Source: an uncultured Ruminococcus sp. (GTDB lineage Bacteria; Bacillota; Clostridia; Oscillospirales; Acutalibacteraceae). Taken from it: 64,000 nt of DNA. Positions 15,514 to 24,120 of this stretch are shown piece by piece. Position numbers and translations under genes: made by a program. Under the pieces are notes generated by a model. It was not told the DNA's origin. It did no database searches and was given only the letters and a program-made list of their open reading frames with translations. The first letter of the stretch is position 1; each line of letters begins with the position of its first letter. The stretch spans positions 186,001 through 250,000 of the forward strand of contig CACZYC010000001.1 in the NCBI GenBank assembly GCA_902785365.1. The letters are read 5' to 3'.

Positions 15514-17889
15514 TTGAAAAAATTTAACAAAATCGCGGCGCTTGCTCTTACATTTGTCTTAATAATGTCCCTCTTTGCTTTCGGCGCCAACGCGGCTACC
15601 GAAAACGCGAAACAGCTTGCTGAGGGTTCATCTATTATTATTCACTACAAGAGCGATACCGCACCATATATCTACTACTGGAACTCGCTTCCCGAGAATA
15701 TCGAGGTTACTTACCCGGGTAAGGCTATGACCAAAGACACTTCTCAGGGTGATGACTGGTATACATACCAATTTGACAACGTTACAAAGATTAACATCCT
15801 CTTTACCGACAAGGACGGCAAGCAGCTTTCCTCCGAGCTCACCCGTAACACGGGCGAGTGGTGGTACAAGAACCGCGTATGGCGTTCCAAAAATCCCGAC
15901 AAAGAGGACAGCCCCGAGGATATCGACTTCCGCGAGGAGAGTATTTACTTTGTAATCCCCACACGTTTCTATGACGGCGACAAGAGTAACAACGTTCACT
16001 GCTGGGATGACGGTCAGGCGGGCAACCCCGATTCCGACCCCGCGTGGCGCGGCGATTTCAAGGGTTTAGCCGACAAACTCGACTATATTAAAGCTCTCGG
16101 TTTCTCCGCAATCTGGATTACTCCTGTTGTAGAGAACGCTTCGGGCTACGACTACCACGGCTATCACGCCATGAACTTTGAGAAAGTTGACTGTCGTTAT
16201 GAGAGCTCCGACTTTACATATCAGGATTTAATCGACGCTGTTCACGCCAAAGGCATGAAGATTATTCAGGACGTTGTATGGAACCATACGGGTAACTTCG
16301 GCGAAACCAACCTCTGTAACGAGTTTACAAAGGACTATTCAAAGGATCTCTCAAGCCTTCAGGACAGTTTGACTCCCACAAAGGAACTTCTTGACTACGC
16401 GGGCGTAAGCACTGCTCAGGAGTATTGGAACTTAAAACCCGCGGTGCAGTATGGCGCGCGTCTTAACCTGATGAAGAATACAGAAATTACAGCTAACAAC
16501 ACTACAGGTTCTCATCCTGACGACACCGACTATTCGATGAATAAGATTTCACAATCTCCCACAGCTAACGCCAACAACTACTGGCACACAGGCTATTTCC
16601 AGAGCCTTAACTGGGACGACTGGACCTGTAAATATTGTCAGATCGCGGGCGACTGCGTAGACCTCAATACCGAGAATCCCGCGGTTGCCGAGTACACCGT
16701 AAACGCTTATTCCAAGTATATGAACATGGGCGTTGACGGTTTCCGTGTTGATACTGTCCGTCATATTTCGAGACTTTCTCTCAATATGATGTACAACAAG
16801 CAGATGCTTGCCGCGGCTGCTGACGCGGGCAAAGATGACTTCTATATGTTCGGCGAAGTTTGCTGCCGTTATTCTCAGACATGGTATCGCGGCCACGCTT
16901 GTGAGTCTGTACCGTTCTACACATGGGCTGAGAGTGACAACAACTGGGCAGGTCAGTGGAACTGGGGTACAGATGCTAAGTCTATCAATGACAATATGAA
17001 CCTCACATTTGACCACTACAAGCAGTATGACAGCACTTCCAACCAGCCTAAGTCCACCAACGCTTTCCTCAGCGGTCTCAAATATCACGAAGCTGATTAC
17101 AGCAAGGCTTCGGGTATGAATGCTATCGACTTCACAATGCACTGGCAGTTCGACTCGGCAGGCGGCGCGTTCGGCGCGGCTAAGGCAGAGGACCAGTACT
17201 TCAACGATTCCAGATGGAATGTAATGTATGTTCAGTCTCATGACTATTCTCCCGACGGATGTCAGAATGTCGGCTTCACAGGCGGCACTGACACATGGGC
17301 GGAGAATATGGATTTGATGTTCACATTCCGCGGAATTCCGTGTCTCTACTACGGTAACGAGGTTGAGTTCGGAAAAGGTAATGTTATCGACAAAGGACCT
17401 AACATTCCTCTTGAAGATACCTGCCGCGCTTATTACGGCGACTATATTGAAGGCGACGTAAGCGCTAAGGACTTTAGTGATTATACCGCGAGCGGTAAGG
17501 TCGCTGATACGCTTAGCAGCCCGCTCTGTAAGCAGCTCACAAAGCTGAACGCTATCCGTCGCGCTATCCCCGCTCTCCAGAAGGGACAGTACACGACAGA
17601 CAGCAACTATGTAAGCGGTAATATGGCTTACATCCGTCGTTACACAGATTCGTCTAAGGGTGTTGATTCACTGGCTCTCGTAAGTATCAGCGGAGGCGCT
17701 ACATTCAAGAATATCCCCAACGGAACATATATTGATGCCGTAACAGGTGATGTTCAGACCGTTTCAAACGGTACTCTGAGTGTAGGCTCTCTCTCAAAAG
17801 CTAATATGAGAGTTTATGTATGCTGCGCTGACGGCTATACAGGCATCAAAGGCAAAATCGGCGGAGATACAGCATATCTCAAATCATAA
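15514..17889 (+). CDS. Secreted alpha-amylase, GH13, with N-terminal CBM26-like domain, no dockerin
   Basis: 791 residues from TTG 15514 (GGGGGT 7 nt upstream; the GTG at 15505 lies inside that site). A signal peptide (1-~28) precedes a starch-binding module (~35-125: IIIHYKSDTAPYIYYW, YPGKAM, WYTYQF). The GH13 barrel has QDVVWNH, the nucleophile Asp413 in GFRVDTVRH, the acid/base Glu448 in MFGEV, and Asp577 in QSHD. A beta domain closes the barrel. The last residues (GYTGIKGKIGGDTAYLKS) are not a dockerin and there is no cell-wall signal, so the enzyme is probably released. It should cut alpha-1,4 glucan outside the cell. It is co-transcribed with the starch-binding dockerin protein. Confidence 0.92.
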   Translation: MKKFNKIAALALTFVLIMSLFAFGANAATENAKQLAEGSSIIIHYKSDTAPYIYYWNSLPENIEVTYPGKAMTKDTSQGDDWYTYQFDNVTKINILFTDKDGKQLSSELTRNTGEWWYKNRVWRSKNPDKEDSPEDIDFREESIYFVIPTRFYDGDKSNNVHCWDDGQAGNPDSDPAWRGDFKGLADKLDYIKALGFSAIWITPVVENASGYDYHGYHAMNFEKVDCRYESSDFTYQDLIDAVHAKGMKIIQDVVWNHTGNFGETNLCNEFTKDYSKDLSSLQDSLTPTKELLDYAGVSTAQEYWNLKPAVQYGARLNLMKNTEITANNTTGSHPDDTDYSMNKISQSPTANANNYWHTGYFQSLNWDDWTCKYCQIAGDCVDLNTENPAVAEYTVNAYSKYMNMGVDGFRVDTVRHISRLSLNMMYNKQMLAAAADAGKDDFYMFGEVCCRYSQTWYRGHACESVPFYTWAESDNNWAGQWNWGTDAKSINDNMNLTFDHYKQYDSTSNQPKSTNAFLSGLKYHEADYSKASGMNAIDFTMHWQFDSAGGAFGAAKAEDQYFNDSRWNVMYVQSHDYSPDGCQNVGFTGGTDTWAENMDLMFTFRGIPCLYYGNEVEFGKGNVIDKGPNIPLEDTCRAYYGDYIEGDVSAKDFSDYTASGKVADTLSSPLCKQLTKLNAIRRAIPALQKGQYTTDSNYVSGNMAYIRRYTDSSKGVDSLALVSISGGATFKNIPNGTYIDAVTGDVQTVSNGTLSVGSLSKANMRVYVCCADGYTGIKGKIGGDTAYLKS

Positions 17890-17899
17890 CTTAACTATT

Positions 17900-17930
17900 C
17901 AGGCTGACGCGTAAGCGTCAGCCTGTTTTA
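17900..17930 (+). terminator. Terminator of the starch locus
   Basis: Perfect 11-bp stem CAGGCTGACGC / GCGTCAGCCTG with loop GTAA, then TTTTATT. Confidence 0.9.
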
Positions 17931-17939
17931 TTGAGAAGT

Positions 17940-18058
17940 AAGCCTCTCTGTCATTCTGAGGAATTCGCCTCCCTGTCATTCTGAGGAGCAAAGCGACGAA
18001 GAATCTTTAAGATCCTTCGCTTCGCTCAGGATGACACAGGAGAGAACGCTCAAGATGA
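17940..18058. repeat. Palindromic TGTCATTCTGAG repeat cluster
   Basis: Contains a 63-bp imperfect palindrome (17974-18036) with outer arms TGTCATTCTGAG and CTCAGGATGACA, preceded by a partial unit. It equals the reverse complement of 45257-45319 at 61 of 63 positions. Such GTCATTCTGAG / GCGAAGCGAAG repeats are known in many Firmicutes and Bacteroidetes genomes. It sits between the amylase terminator and the ribU promoter. Confidence 0.85.
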
Positions 18059-18072
18059 TACCAAGTAGAGAG

Positions 18073-18100
18073 TTGACAAACTGAAATAAAAGTATATAAT
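18073..18100 (+). promoter_or_regulatory. Promoter of the FMN-riboswitch-ribU transcript
   Basis: TTGACA, 16-nt spacer, TATAAT; the riboswitch begins about 13 nt further on. Confidence 0.8.
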
Positions 18101-18112
18101 ATTATATGAAGT

Positions 18113-18273
18113 TGTCTTCGGGGCGGGGTGAGATTCCCCACCGGCGGTATAGCCCGCGACCGTGTTTATCACGCTGAGCCTGTGGAATTCAGGCGCCGAC
18201 GGTATAGTCCGGATGAAAGAAGATGCAGTATTCTGTAAATCAAGCCCCAAAGCGTTATGCTTTGGGGCTTTTC
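18113..18273 (+). ncRNA. FMN riboswitch (RFN element) with terminator
   Basis: The aptamer (about 18113-18225) has the conserved blocks TCTTCGGGGCGGGGTGAGAT, CCCCACCGGCGGTA, AGCCCGCGA, GGCGCCGACGGTA and AGTCCGGATGAAAGAAGA. A strong terminator follows (stem AAGCCCCAAAGC / GCTTTGGGGCTT, 18242-18270, then T's). Binding of FMN should favour the terminator and shut off the riboflavin transporter gene that follows. Confidence 0.97.
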
Positions 18274-18310
18274 CGTTGACACTTCCTAAAAAATTATAGG
18301 AGGTCATTTT

Positions 18311-18982
18311 ATGACAAACAAATCATCATCGCGTATCAAAATGATAAGCTCGTTGGCAATGCTTACGGCCATTGCCGTAGCCGCCGATATTTTTCTTCGC
18401 TTGCCCAACATCGGAGGATTTTTAACTTATGAACCCAAGGATGTAATACTTACAATCGGCGCGTTTATTTTCGGCCCTGTGGCGGGGCTTATTATGTCAC
18501 TCGTTGTCTGTACAATTGAAATGGTGACAATAAGCACCACAGGTGTAATAGGACTTCTGATGAACTTTTTGGCTTCGGGAGTGTTCATAGGGGTGGCTTC
18601 GGTTATCTATTACCGTAAAAAAACACTGTCCCGAGCCATTATCGGCTTGGTGGCGGGTTCGCTTTCAATGATTATTATAATGCTCTTATGGAATTATATT
18701 ATGACGCCTGTGTTTATGGGCGTTCCCCGCGAAGCGGTACTTGGAATGTTCCTGCCTTTGCTGATTCCGTTTAACGCTATAAAAGCGGGACTGAACTCAG
18801 CGCTTGTTTTACTGCTGTATAAAGGTGTAGTAACTGCTCTCAGAAAATCAAAACTGGTGCCCGAACGCGAAGAAAGTGACGGAACAAACAGAAAGATGAA
18901 CACTATATTGATTATTGTGATTTCAGCGATAATTGTTATTACTCTGCTTCTGGTGCTTTTTGTTTTCGCGGGCATATTGTAA
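18311..18982 (+). CDS. ribU: Riboflavin ECF transporter S component
   Basis: 223 residues, an integral membrane protein with about six helices. The N-terminal MLTAIAVAADIFLRLP and YEPKDVILTIGAFIFGPVAGLIMS segment is typical of RibU. RibU captures riboflavin and works with the shared EcfA/EcfA'/EcfT module, which is not in this window. The C-terminal tail (LVPEREESDGTNRK and a last helix) is longer than usual for RibU. The upstream FMN riboswitch confirms the substrate. GGAGG precedes the ATG. Confidence 0.95.
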   Translation: MTNKSSSRIKMISSLAMLTAIAVAADIFLRLPNIGGFLTYEPKDVILTIGAFIFGPVAGLIMSLVVCTIEMVTISTTGVIGLLMNFLASGVFIGVASVIYYRKKTLSRAIIGLVAGSLSMIIIMLLWNYIMTPVFMGVPREAVLGMFLPLLIPFNAIKAGLNSALVLLLYKGVVTALRKSKLVPEREESDGTNRKMNTILIIVISAIIVITLLLVLFVFAGIL

Positions 18983-18983
18983 T

Positions 18984-19012
18984 TTGACAAAACATTAAAA
19001 TAGTAATATAAT
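18984..19012 (+). promoter_or_regulatory. Promoter of the THF-riboswitch-folT transcript
   Basis: Perfect TTGACA, 17-nt spacer, perfect TATAAT, starting one base after the ribU stop codon. No ribU terminator separates them, so read-through is possible. Confidence 0.85.
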
Positions 19013-19021
19013 TAAATCGCT

Positions 19022-19162
19022 CACAGAGTAGAAGTTTGTGCGTGAAGTGTCCTTTGAACGGGGAGTTGTCAAAGGAACGAAGGTCTTTTGACCGCGGTAC
19101 TGACTTCGCATCCCGCTGTTTAGTAAAAAGATAACGGGCTGCACTGACGCAGTCCGTTTTTG
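19022..19162 (+). ncRNA. Tetrahydrofolate riboswitch with terminator
   Basis: The conserved pieces of the THF class are visible: AGAGTAGAAG, GTGCGTGAAGTG, a hairpin ending GTTGTC, AACGAAGGTC, and CCGCGGTACTGA, closing with GCATCCCGCT. A terminator hairpin ACGGGCTGC / GCAGTCCGT (19134-19157, one G-U pair) and a T run come just before folT. The gene identity fits: THF riboswitches often control folT in Clostridia. Confidence 0.88.
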
Positions 19163-19179
19163 TTTAGGAAGATGGTACT

Positions 19180-19743
19180 ATGAGTTTTAAAGAAAAGTTT
19201 TATAATTCTATTAAAGAATTAACTAATGTATATTCACTTGTCGCGATCGCGATGCTTTTGGCAATACGAATTATCGTTGGGATTTTCGCGAATTCCACCA
19301 TGGCGCTGTTCGGCAATATGATAAAGATAAGTATAAACTTTTTGCCGATTGCCGTAGCCGCCGCGATGTTCGGACCTGTTGCCGCGGCGTTGGTCGGAGG
19401 GTTGGGAGATATCCTTTCGTTTTTCATTAATCCCGCCAGCGGCGGAGCGTATTTTCCCGGCTTTACTCTCAACGGAATTCTGACCGGTTTGATACTCGGC
19501 ATATTTCTTTATAAGAATAATGTCAACATAAAGACAGTCTTGATTTCATGGACAATAAATGCCGTATTTATTGAAATTTTTCTCTCGGGATATTGGCTGT
19601 ATTTCATCTACGGAACGGGCAGCGGAGATACGTTCTGGGTGTACCTTTTGACAAGAGCGGTGAGCGAAGCGATTAAGTTTGTACCGTCGGTACTTTTAAT
19701 CCTTGTTGTCGGTAAAGCTGTCAGCAAGATAAAACTTAAATAA
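19180..19743 (+). CDS. folT: Folate ECF transporter S component
   Basis: 187 residues and about five to six transmembrane helices. It has the FolT-type features INFLPIAVAAAMFGPVAAALVGGLGDILSFFINPASGGAYFPGFTLNGILTG (the glycine/proline-rich loops of ECF S components). It should bind folates for uptake by the common ECF energy module, encoded elsewhere. The THF riboswitch directly upstream supports the substrate. A terminator follows the stop codon. Confidence 0.93.
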   Translation: MSFKEKFYNSIKELTNVYSLVAIAMLLAIRIIVGIFANSTMALFGNMIKISINFLPIAVAAAMFGPVAAALVGGLGDILSFFINPASGGAYFPGFTLNGILTGLILGIFLYKNNVNIKTVLISWTINAVFIEIFLSGYWLYFIYGTGSGDTFWVYLLTRAVSEAIKFVPSVLLILVVGKAVSKIKLK

Positions 19744-19745
19744 TT

Positions 19746-19772
19746 AAACGGACTCGAGTGAGTCCGTTTTTT
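19746..19772. terminator. Bidirectional terminator between folT and the LicD gene
   Basis: Stem AAACGGACTC / GAGTCCGTTT with loop GAGT and a T run on the plus strand. The minus strand side is also T-rich (TTTAATTATT), so it can end both convergent transcripts. Confidence 0.8.
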
Positions 19773-20616
19773 ATTTGCAAGGTTTGTTCAAATCAAGATA
19801 AGCCAAATCATGGCTGAGCACTCTTTCGTTTTCGGGCGGGGGAGTCATATAATCCTCTCCGAACGCGAGCTTTAAGTAACCGTCATATCCGTTCATTGCT
19901 TTGAATTTTTTGCCTTCAAATTCAACATCTACGGTACTCTCAAAATACTCTTTCGGGTACTCGTTTTTCATAATTCTCGGACCCGCGCATAATTCGCAGA
20001 TGAGCTCGCAATCGTCAAGACTGTAACTTGTCATACGCTTTTGAGCATATTTCCATATCTTTTTACGCGTCTTATACTTTCTGAAAATACCGAGCAGAAC
20101 TTTACTGCCGAGCGACAAAATACCGCCGTGCTTTTCGGGAATAGTCTGAGCCCTGAAAAGCGAGTAAATAATTGTCCAAAAGTATTGCAGATATTTTTGG
20201 CTCTTTTTGCTGGGACGGGCGTCGAGAGGGAAGATATCAAACGCGACTCCGTGAGGAATATTTAAATCCTGCTGATAGTTTTTTACAAGCGTCGCGCTTG
20301 TGTCTACCAGGGTTGCGAAACAATTGCGTGTAAAAGTCTCGTCGGTTTCGTTGAGCAGAACAAACCGTTCCGACGGGTTCTCCTCAAGATATGTTCTGAT
20401 GAAAGTTTCATAATCGCCTCTGGGCATAAAAACGTCAGCGTCATCATCCCATGGGATATACTTTCCGTATCTGAGCGCGCCGATAAGACAACCTCCGCAC
20501 AAGTAGTACGTGATGTTGTGTTTATCACAGAACTCCGCAAAGTATTCGAGAATTCCCAGTTCCTTAAGTTGTAATCCTCTGAGTTCTTCGTTGCTCAGTT
20601 TAATAACTTCTGACAT
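19771..20616 (-). CDS. LicD family phosphotransferase
   Basis: 281 residues with the LicD signature: YYLCGGCLIGALRYGKYIPWDDDADVFMPR, where the paired aspartates bind metal, followed by HGVAFDIFPLDARP. LicD proteins transfer phosphocholine or other nucleotide-activated groups onto cell-surface glycans or teichoic acids. It is the last gene of a minus-strand run with a GT2 glycosyltransferase (38-nt gap) and membrane proteins, which fits surface polysaccharide decoration. The exact group transferred is unknown. Confidence 0.88.
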   Translation of the reverse strand: MSEVIKLSNEELRGLQLKELGILEYFAEFCDKHNITYYLCGGCLIGALRYGKYIPWDDDADVFMPRGDYETFIRTYLEENPSERFVLLNETDETFTRNCFATLVDTSATLVKNYQQDLNIPHGVAFDIFPLDARPSKKSQKYLQYFWTIIYSLFRAQTIPEKHGGILSLGSKVLLGIFRKYKTRKKIWKYAQKRMTSYSLDDCELICELCAGPRIMKNEYPKEYFESTVDVEFEGKKFKAMNGYDGYLKLAFGEDYMTPPPENERVLSHDLAYLDLNKPCK

Positions 20617-20654
20617 AATAATAACCGACTGCGCTCCTTATTAATGGAGAGCTT

Positions 20655-21677
20655 TTATTTTTGGATTTCCTTTTTCTTTTTAAGACTTTTCTTCCAGAAC
20701 GGTATCTGCAACACTCCCATTAACGTGCCGAATCCGTAAGCCAGATGCATAATGGGGAAAAGCAGAGGTAAGAGGAAGAAGTGCGGTTTAATATCTCTCA
20801 TTGTAAAACAGCTTACAGTGTTTACAAAGTCAAACATCGAATACAGCAAAAGCAGAATTTCAATCAAAAGCGGAAATCCTAGTAATGCGAATATCGTACA
20901 GAAAATGAGTGACACTACAAACAGGAACGGTACGAAGTGATAGTAAGACAAACATTTAGGAGCGACAGACAGGGTGAGCCCTATCCATCTTCCGTTTCCG
21001 TATTTTTGTTTTATCATACCTTTGAGGTTGTTTCGTGTGTGCTGATATGATATTATCTCGGGGTTAAAGCAAATCTTAAATCCCGCTTTTTTCATTCTGT
21101 AATGAATTTCGTTGTCCTCGGTGCGAACAAGATTTTCGTTGAACAAACCCACTTTGTCAAACACTCTTCTGCGGTACGCGCCGTGGAACAGAGAGTTTAC
21201 ATAGGTTTTACCCTGCTGGCGGCGGTAAGGAGCTATGGAGCTTCCGAACATAGATGTCTCAACAAGGTTGAGTGTTTCTTTCCAAGGGGTGCGTTCGTCA
21301 ATAATATTAGGTCTGAATCCACCGCAAATGTTTTCACCGCTAAGCAGGGTGGAGACATTTTTTTGGATGAAGTCAGAGGGAATAGACGCGTGAGCGTCGA
21401 TTCTTACAACCGCGTCGCCGTTATAGTGGTTGAGCACAACGTTCCAGCCGCATGGCTGGGTTTTCTTTGGATTAGACAGAACCTGAACACCGTAAAAGTC
21501 ATCCTGGTTGTTCTTCTTGAAGGTTTCCATAATGACCTTTGTGTTATCGGTGGAGTTACTGTCTACCAGAATAACCTCTATTTTCTTGTGGTCATAGGTC
21601 TGCTTGCAGATATCCTTAAGCAGAGAGCCCATAGAGTTTTTCTCGTTATAGGCTATTACCCCGACAGTAATTATCAT
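20655..21677 (-). CDS. Family 2 glycosyltransferase, membrane-bound
   Basis: 340 residues. The GT-A domain starts at the N-terminus: ITVGVIAYNEKNSMGSLLKDI, then VILVDSNSTDNT and VVRIDAHA (the DxD-like element), and RTEDNEIHYRMKKAGF in place of the ED-x-H region. About three transmembrane helices lie in the C-terminal third. The layout is close to ExoA-type transferases that use nucleotide sugars at the inner membrane face. Its start overlaps the stop of the upstream DUF975-like gene by 4 bases. Confidence 0.88.
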   Translation of the reverse strand: MIITVGVIAYNEKNSMGSLLKDICKQTYDHKKIEVILVDSNSTDNTKVIMETFKKNNQDDFYGVQVLSNPKKTQPCGWNVVLNHYNGDAVVRIDAHASIPSDFIQKNVSTLLSGENICGGFRPNIIDERTPWKETLNLVETSMFGSSIAPYRRQQGKTYVNSLFHGAYRRRVFDKVGLFNENLVRTEDNEIHYRMKKAGFKICFNPEIISYQHTRNNLKGMIKQKYGNGRWIGLTLSVAPKCLSYYHFVPFLFVVSLIFCTIFALLGFPLLIEILLLLYSMFDFVNTVSCFTMRDIKPHFFLLPLLFPIMHLAYGFGTLMGVLQIPFWKKSLKKKKEIQK

Positions 21678-22456
21678 ACCGTTTTACCTTCCTTATACAT
21701 ATTTATAAGCCATTTTGACGTTGTACCCAGCGATGTAGTCAAATAAGGAATAACATACAGCGCGGGAAGTACAAACATACAAGATAATATCCAAATTATA
21801 AAGGTGGCAATAAGTTTATAGTATTCTTTTATATGCACCTTTGATATAGCCTTGGCTATATCAAAAACATTTGCCTCAAAGTTATCAACAAAGACAAACT
21901 CGGGAATTACAAGTCTGATATTGATTATCACAGCGGCAACTGTGCATACGGCAAATATGATAGCTTCAACAACGCCGAATGTTTGAGTTAATGAAGCGCT
22001 CGATGCTGTCATTAAGACAATGCTTTTAATAATTTCAAAAATAATATATGGAGCGAATCCGATAATCGAGTACAAATTTTTTTTCAAAGCAATGATAATA
22101 TTGAACTGCAATGCTTTGAAATACTGTTTAGTTCCAGAAAAGAAATAAAACATATCCCTGAGCCCATCGCTTCTGTCACTGGCTATATTATAGCATAGCC
22201 TGTAAAATCCGTTTTCAAACGGGGAGAGAGCAAAATACAAGAGAAGAGTAAAGACAAGGATAATAATCATTATCGGTTCCGCGCCCGGTTTAAGTTTTTC
22301 ACCGTCGTACAGCCCCGTTAAGCCAGTTAGTATAGAGTAAAATACAGTAACAAGAAACAATTCGGCAAGCAACACAAAAAGCCCCGAGACGGCAACAGCC
22401 CAGTTACCGTTCAGAGATTTTTTTGCTTGTGATCGAATAATCTTTTCTGTATTCAT
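21674..22456 (-). CDS. DUF975-like integral membrane protein
   Basis: 260 residues with about five to six hydrophobic helices. The start, EKIIRSQAKKSLNGNWAVAVSG, is the DUF975 pattern (R-x-x-A-K/R-x-x-L-x-G-N-W), followed by a segment on an FENGFYRLCYNIAS core. The function of the family is unknown. It is coupled to the GT2 gene by a 4-base overlap and follows the M20 peptidase gene after only 3 bases, so all four genes from 23830 down to 19771 look like one operon. Confidence 0.7.
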   Translation of the reverse strand: MNTEKIIRSQAKKSLNGNWAVAVSGLFVLLAELFLVTVFYSILTGLTGLYDGEKLKPGAEPIMIIILVFTLLLYFALSPFENGFYRLCYNIASDRSDGLRDMFYFFSGTKQYFKALQFNIIIALKKNLYSIIGFAPYIIFEIIKSIVLMTASSASLTQTFGVVEAIIFAVCTVAAVIINIRLVIPEFVFVDNFEANVFDIAKAISKVHIKEYYKLIATFIIWILSCMFVLPALYVIPYLTTSLGTTSKWLINMYKEGKTV

Positions 22457-22459
22457 TGT

Positions 22460-23830
22460 TTATCTCCCGAATTTTCCTGTGTACATTTTATACATTGCCT
22501 GCAGGCAAATTTGAGCGTGTTTGAAGAATTTTTCTTCATCAACACTCTCGTCCGCGTTATGCATATTTACGGTGTCGCTTCTGAACGCGGGGCCGAACGC
22601 CACACCTTTTCCGTTTAGCTTGCGGGCATATGTGCCTCCGCCTGTGGAGTATAGTTTGGGCTTCTCGCCGATAATTTCCTCGTATGCTTCCGAAAGCAAA
22701 GAGATTAATTCGCTGTCCTTAGGCAGATAAAGAGGTGGTTCGTGATGAATTGTCTCAACATTAAGGTCGTTGATGGAAGCGCTTTTTTCAACCTGTTTAA
22801 ATATCTTCATTCCGTTCATTGTTACGGGATAACGAATGTCCAGAGTTAAGTAAGCCTTGCTGTCGTTCAGCCTGATTTTTCCGAGGTTACAGCTTAAATC
22901 TCCCGATACAAAATCTCTCATTTTCAGTCCGAGAGATGTTCCGTCGGTTTCGTCTCTCAGAGCATAGCCGATAAACCCGCAGAGGCTTCCGACTTCGTCC
23001 GAGTCAAGCTCTCCGTTCAGCAACTGTACCAAAGCAGACGCGGCGTTAAATCCTTTTTCAGGTTCGCAGGCGTGAGCGGCTTTGCCGAAGCTCTCAATAA
23101 CCAATCCGTCTATTGTGTCTACAAAGTTAAAGTTGCCGTCGTAGTTTTTGCTGTTCTTTTTAAGATTATTTGTATCCGCGTCCGAAAAATACAAAAGCGC
23201 TTTCGCTTCGTCGGGAACAGCGTTCACAGCGTTACCCGCTTTAATCGCGCTCAGCGTAATGCCGTCGTTGCGTTCCATACTGACTTTCAGCTGAAGAATT
23301 CCTTTTTCGGCAAAGCAGATTCCGTAATCACTGTCGGGCGTAAAAGCGATTTCGGGCAGAGGTTCGTTTTCAAAGTATGTGTCCATATCACTCATACCGA
23401 CTTCTTCGTCAGTGCCGTATATACAACGCAGTGTATTTTTGCCCTCGGCTTCGCTGTCGAGCAGAGCTTTTAAGCAATAGAGGTTTACTATTGAAGCGCC
23501 TTTGTCGTCGATAATTCCTCTGCCGTACAGACGACCGTTCTGTCTTGTAAGAGTAAAAGGCTCAACGCTCCAGTTTTTGCCCGCGGGAACAACGTCGAGG
23601 TGGGTGAGAGCTCCGCAGAGTATTCCTTCGTTCCCGAGCTGAACGTGTCCCGCTTTGTTATCTATATTTTTTACGTTTAGTCCCAGCTGTTCTGCTCTGT
23701 TGAGAATGAATTCAAGCGCTTTTTTGCAGTTTTCCGTGTTTTCGCTTGAAACTGATTCTATTTCAATAAGCTTTTTTAAATCGCTGAGAATATCGTCTTT
23801 GTATTTTAAAATGTTTTCACCAAAATTCAT
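22460..23830 (-). CDS. M20 family dipeptidase (Sapep/PepV-like)
   Basis: 456 residues. Metal-binding motifs of M20 are visible: THLDVVPAG (His, Asp), GRGIIDDKG (bridging Asp), YGTDEEVGMSDMDTYF (Glu-Glu) and TPDSDYGICFAEKG, then a lid domain and FGPAFRSDTVNMHNADE at the end. It is probably a cytosolic Mn/Zn-dependent dipeptidase. GAGGT before the ATG lies immediately next to the terminal inverted repeat of the MITE-like element at 23842-24120, so any promoter for this operon must lie in or beyond that element. Confidence 0.92.
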   Translation of the reverse strand: MNFGENILKYKDDILSDLKKLIEIESVSSENTENCKKALEFILNRAEQLGLNVKNIDNKAGHVQLGNEGILCGALTHLDVVPAGKNWSVEPFTLTRQNGRLYGRGIIDDKGASIVNLYCLKALLDSEAEGKNTLRCIYGTDEEVGMSDMDTYFENEPLPEIAFTPDSDYGICFAEKGILQLKVSMERNDGITLSAIKAGNAVNAVPDEAKALLYFSDADTNNLKKNSKNYDGNFNFVDTIDGLVIESFGKAAHACEPEKGFNAASALVQLLNGELDSDEVGSLCGFIGYALRDETDGTSLGLKMRDFVSGDLSCNLGKIRLNDSKAYLTLDIRYPVTMNGMKIFKQVEKSASINDLNVETIHHEPPLYLPKDSELISLLSEAYEEIIGEKPKLYSTGGGTYARKLNGKGVAFGPAFRSDTVNMHNADESVDEEKFFKHAQICLQAMYKMYTGKFGR

Positions 23831-23841
23831 TTTTTACCTCT

Positions 23842-24120
23842 TAGGGCATAAGGGGTAAATACGCAACCCGGTTTTGACGGTCGTATTTTCGCCTGCCCTT
23901 TGTTAAAATGCTCGCCAACCCGTCAGGGTTAGCTGTGCTTTTGCCGCGGTCAGACTAAAATCCGCCTCGGCAAAACTCTTTGGGACTTTCTATATTTGAG
24001 ATTTTAAGTAAGTTACGGTGCAGAAGTCGCCGGCAGGCTGGCGCCTGTCAAGACTGATAAACCGTAAATTGCTAAAAGCTCTTTATAGAAAGCGGGTTCG
24101 TATTTGCCCCTTATGCCCTA
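23842..24120. mobile_element. MITE-like element with ~28-bp terminal inverted repeats
   Basis: Left end 23842-23870 and right end 24093-24120 are inverted copies matching at about 27 of 29 positions (outer part TAGGGCATAAGGGG). The element is 279 bp, has no ORF, and contains smaller inverted repeats. Both outer ends read TA, as expected for Tc1/mariner-IS630-type insertions that duplicate TA; this is inference. It supplies the last two codons and the stop of the YfhO gene and abuts the ribosome site of the M20 gene. Confidence 0.75.

Noticed and set aside
16549..17241. Minus-strand open frame of 230 codons opposite the amylase
   Set aside because: Antisense to catalytic GH13 sequence; Val/Cys/Arg-rich composition typical of a mirror frame.
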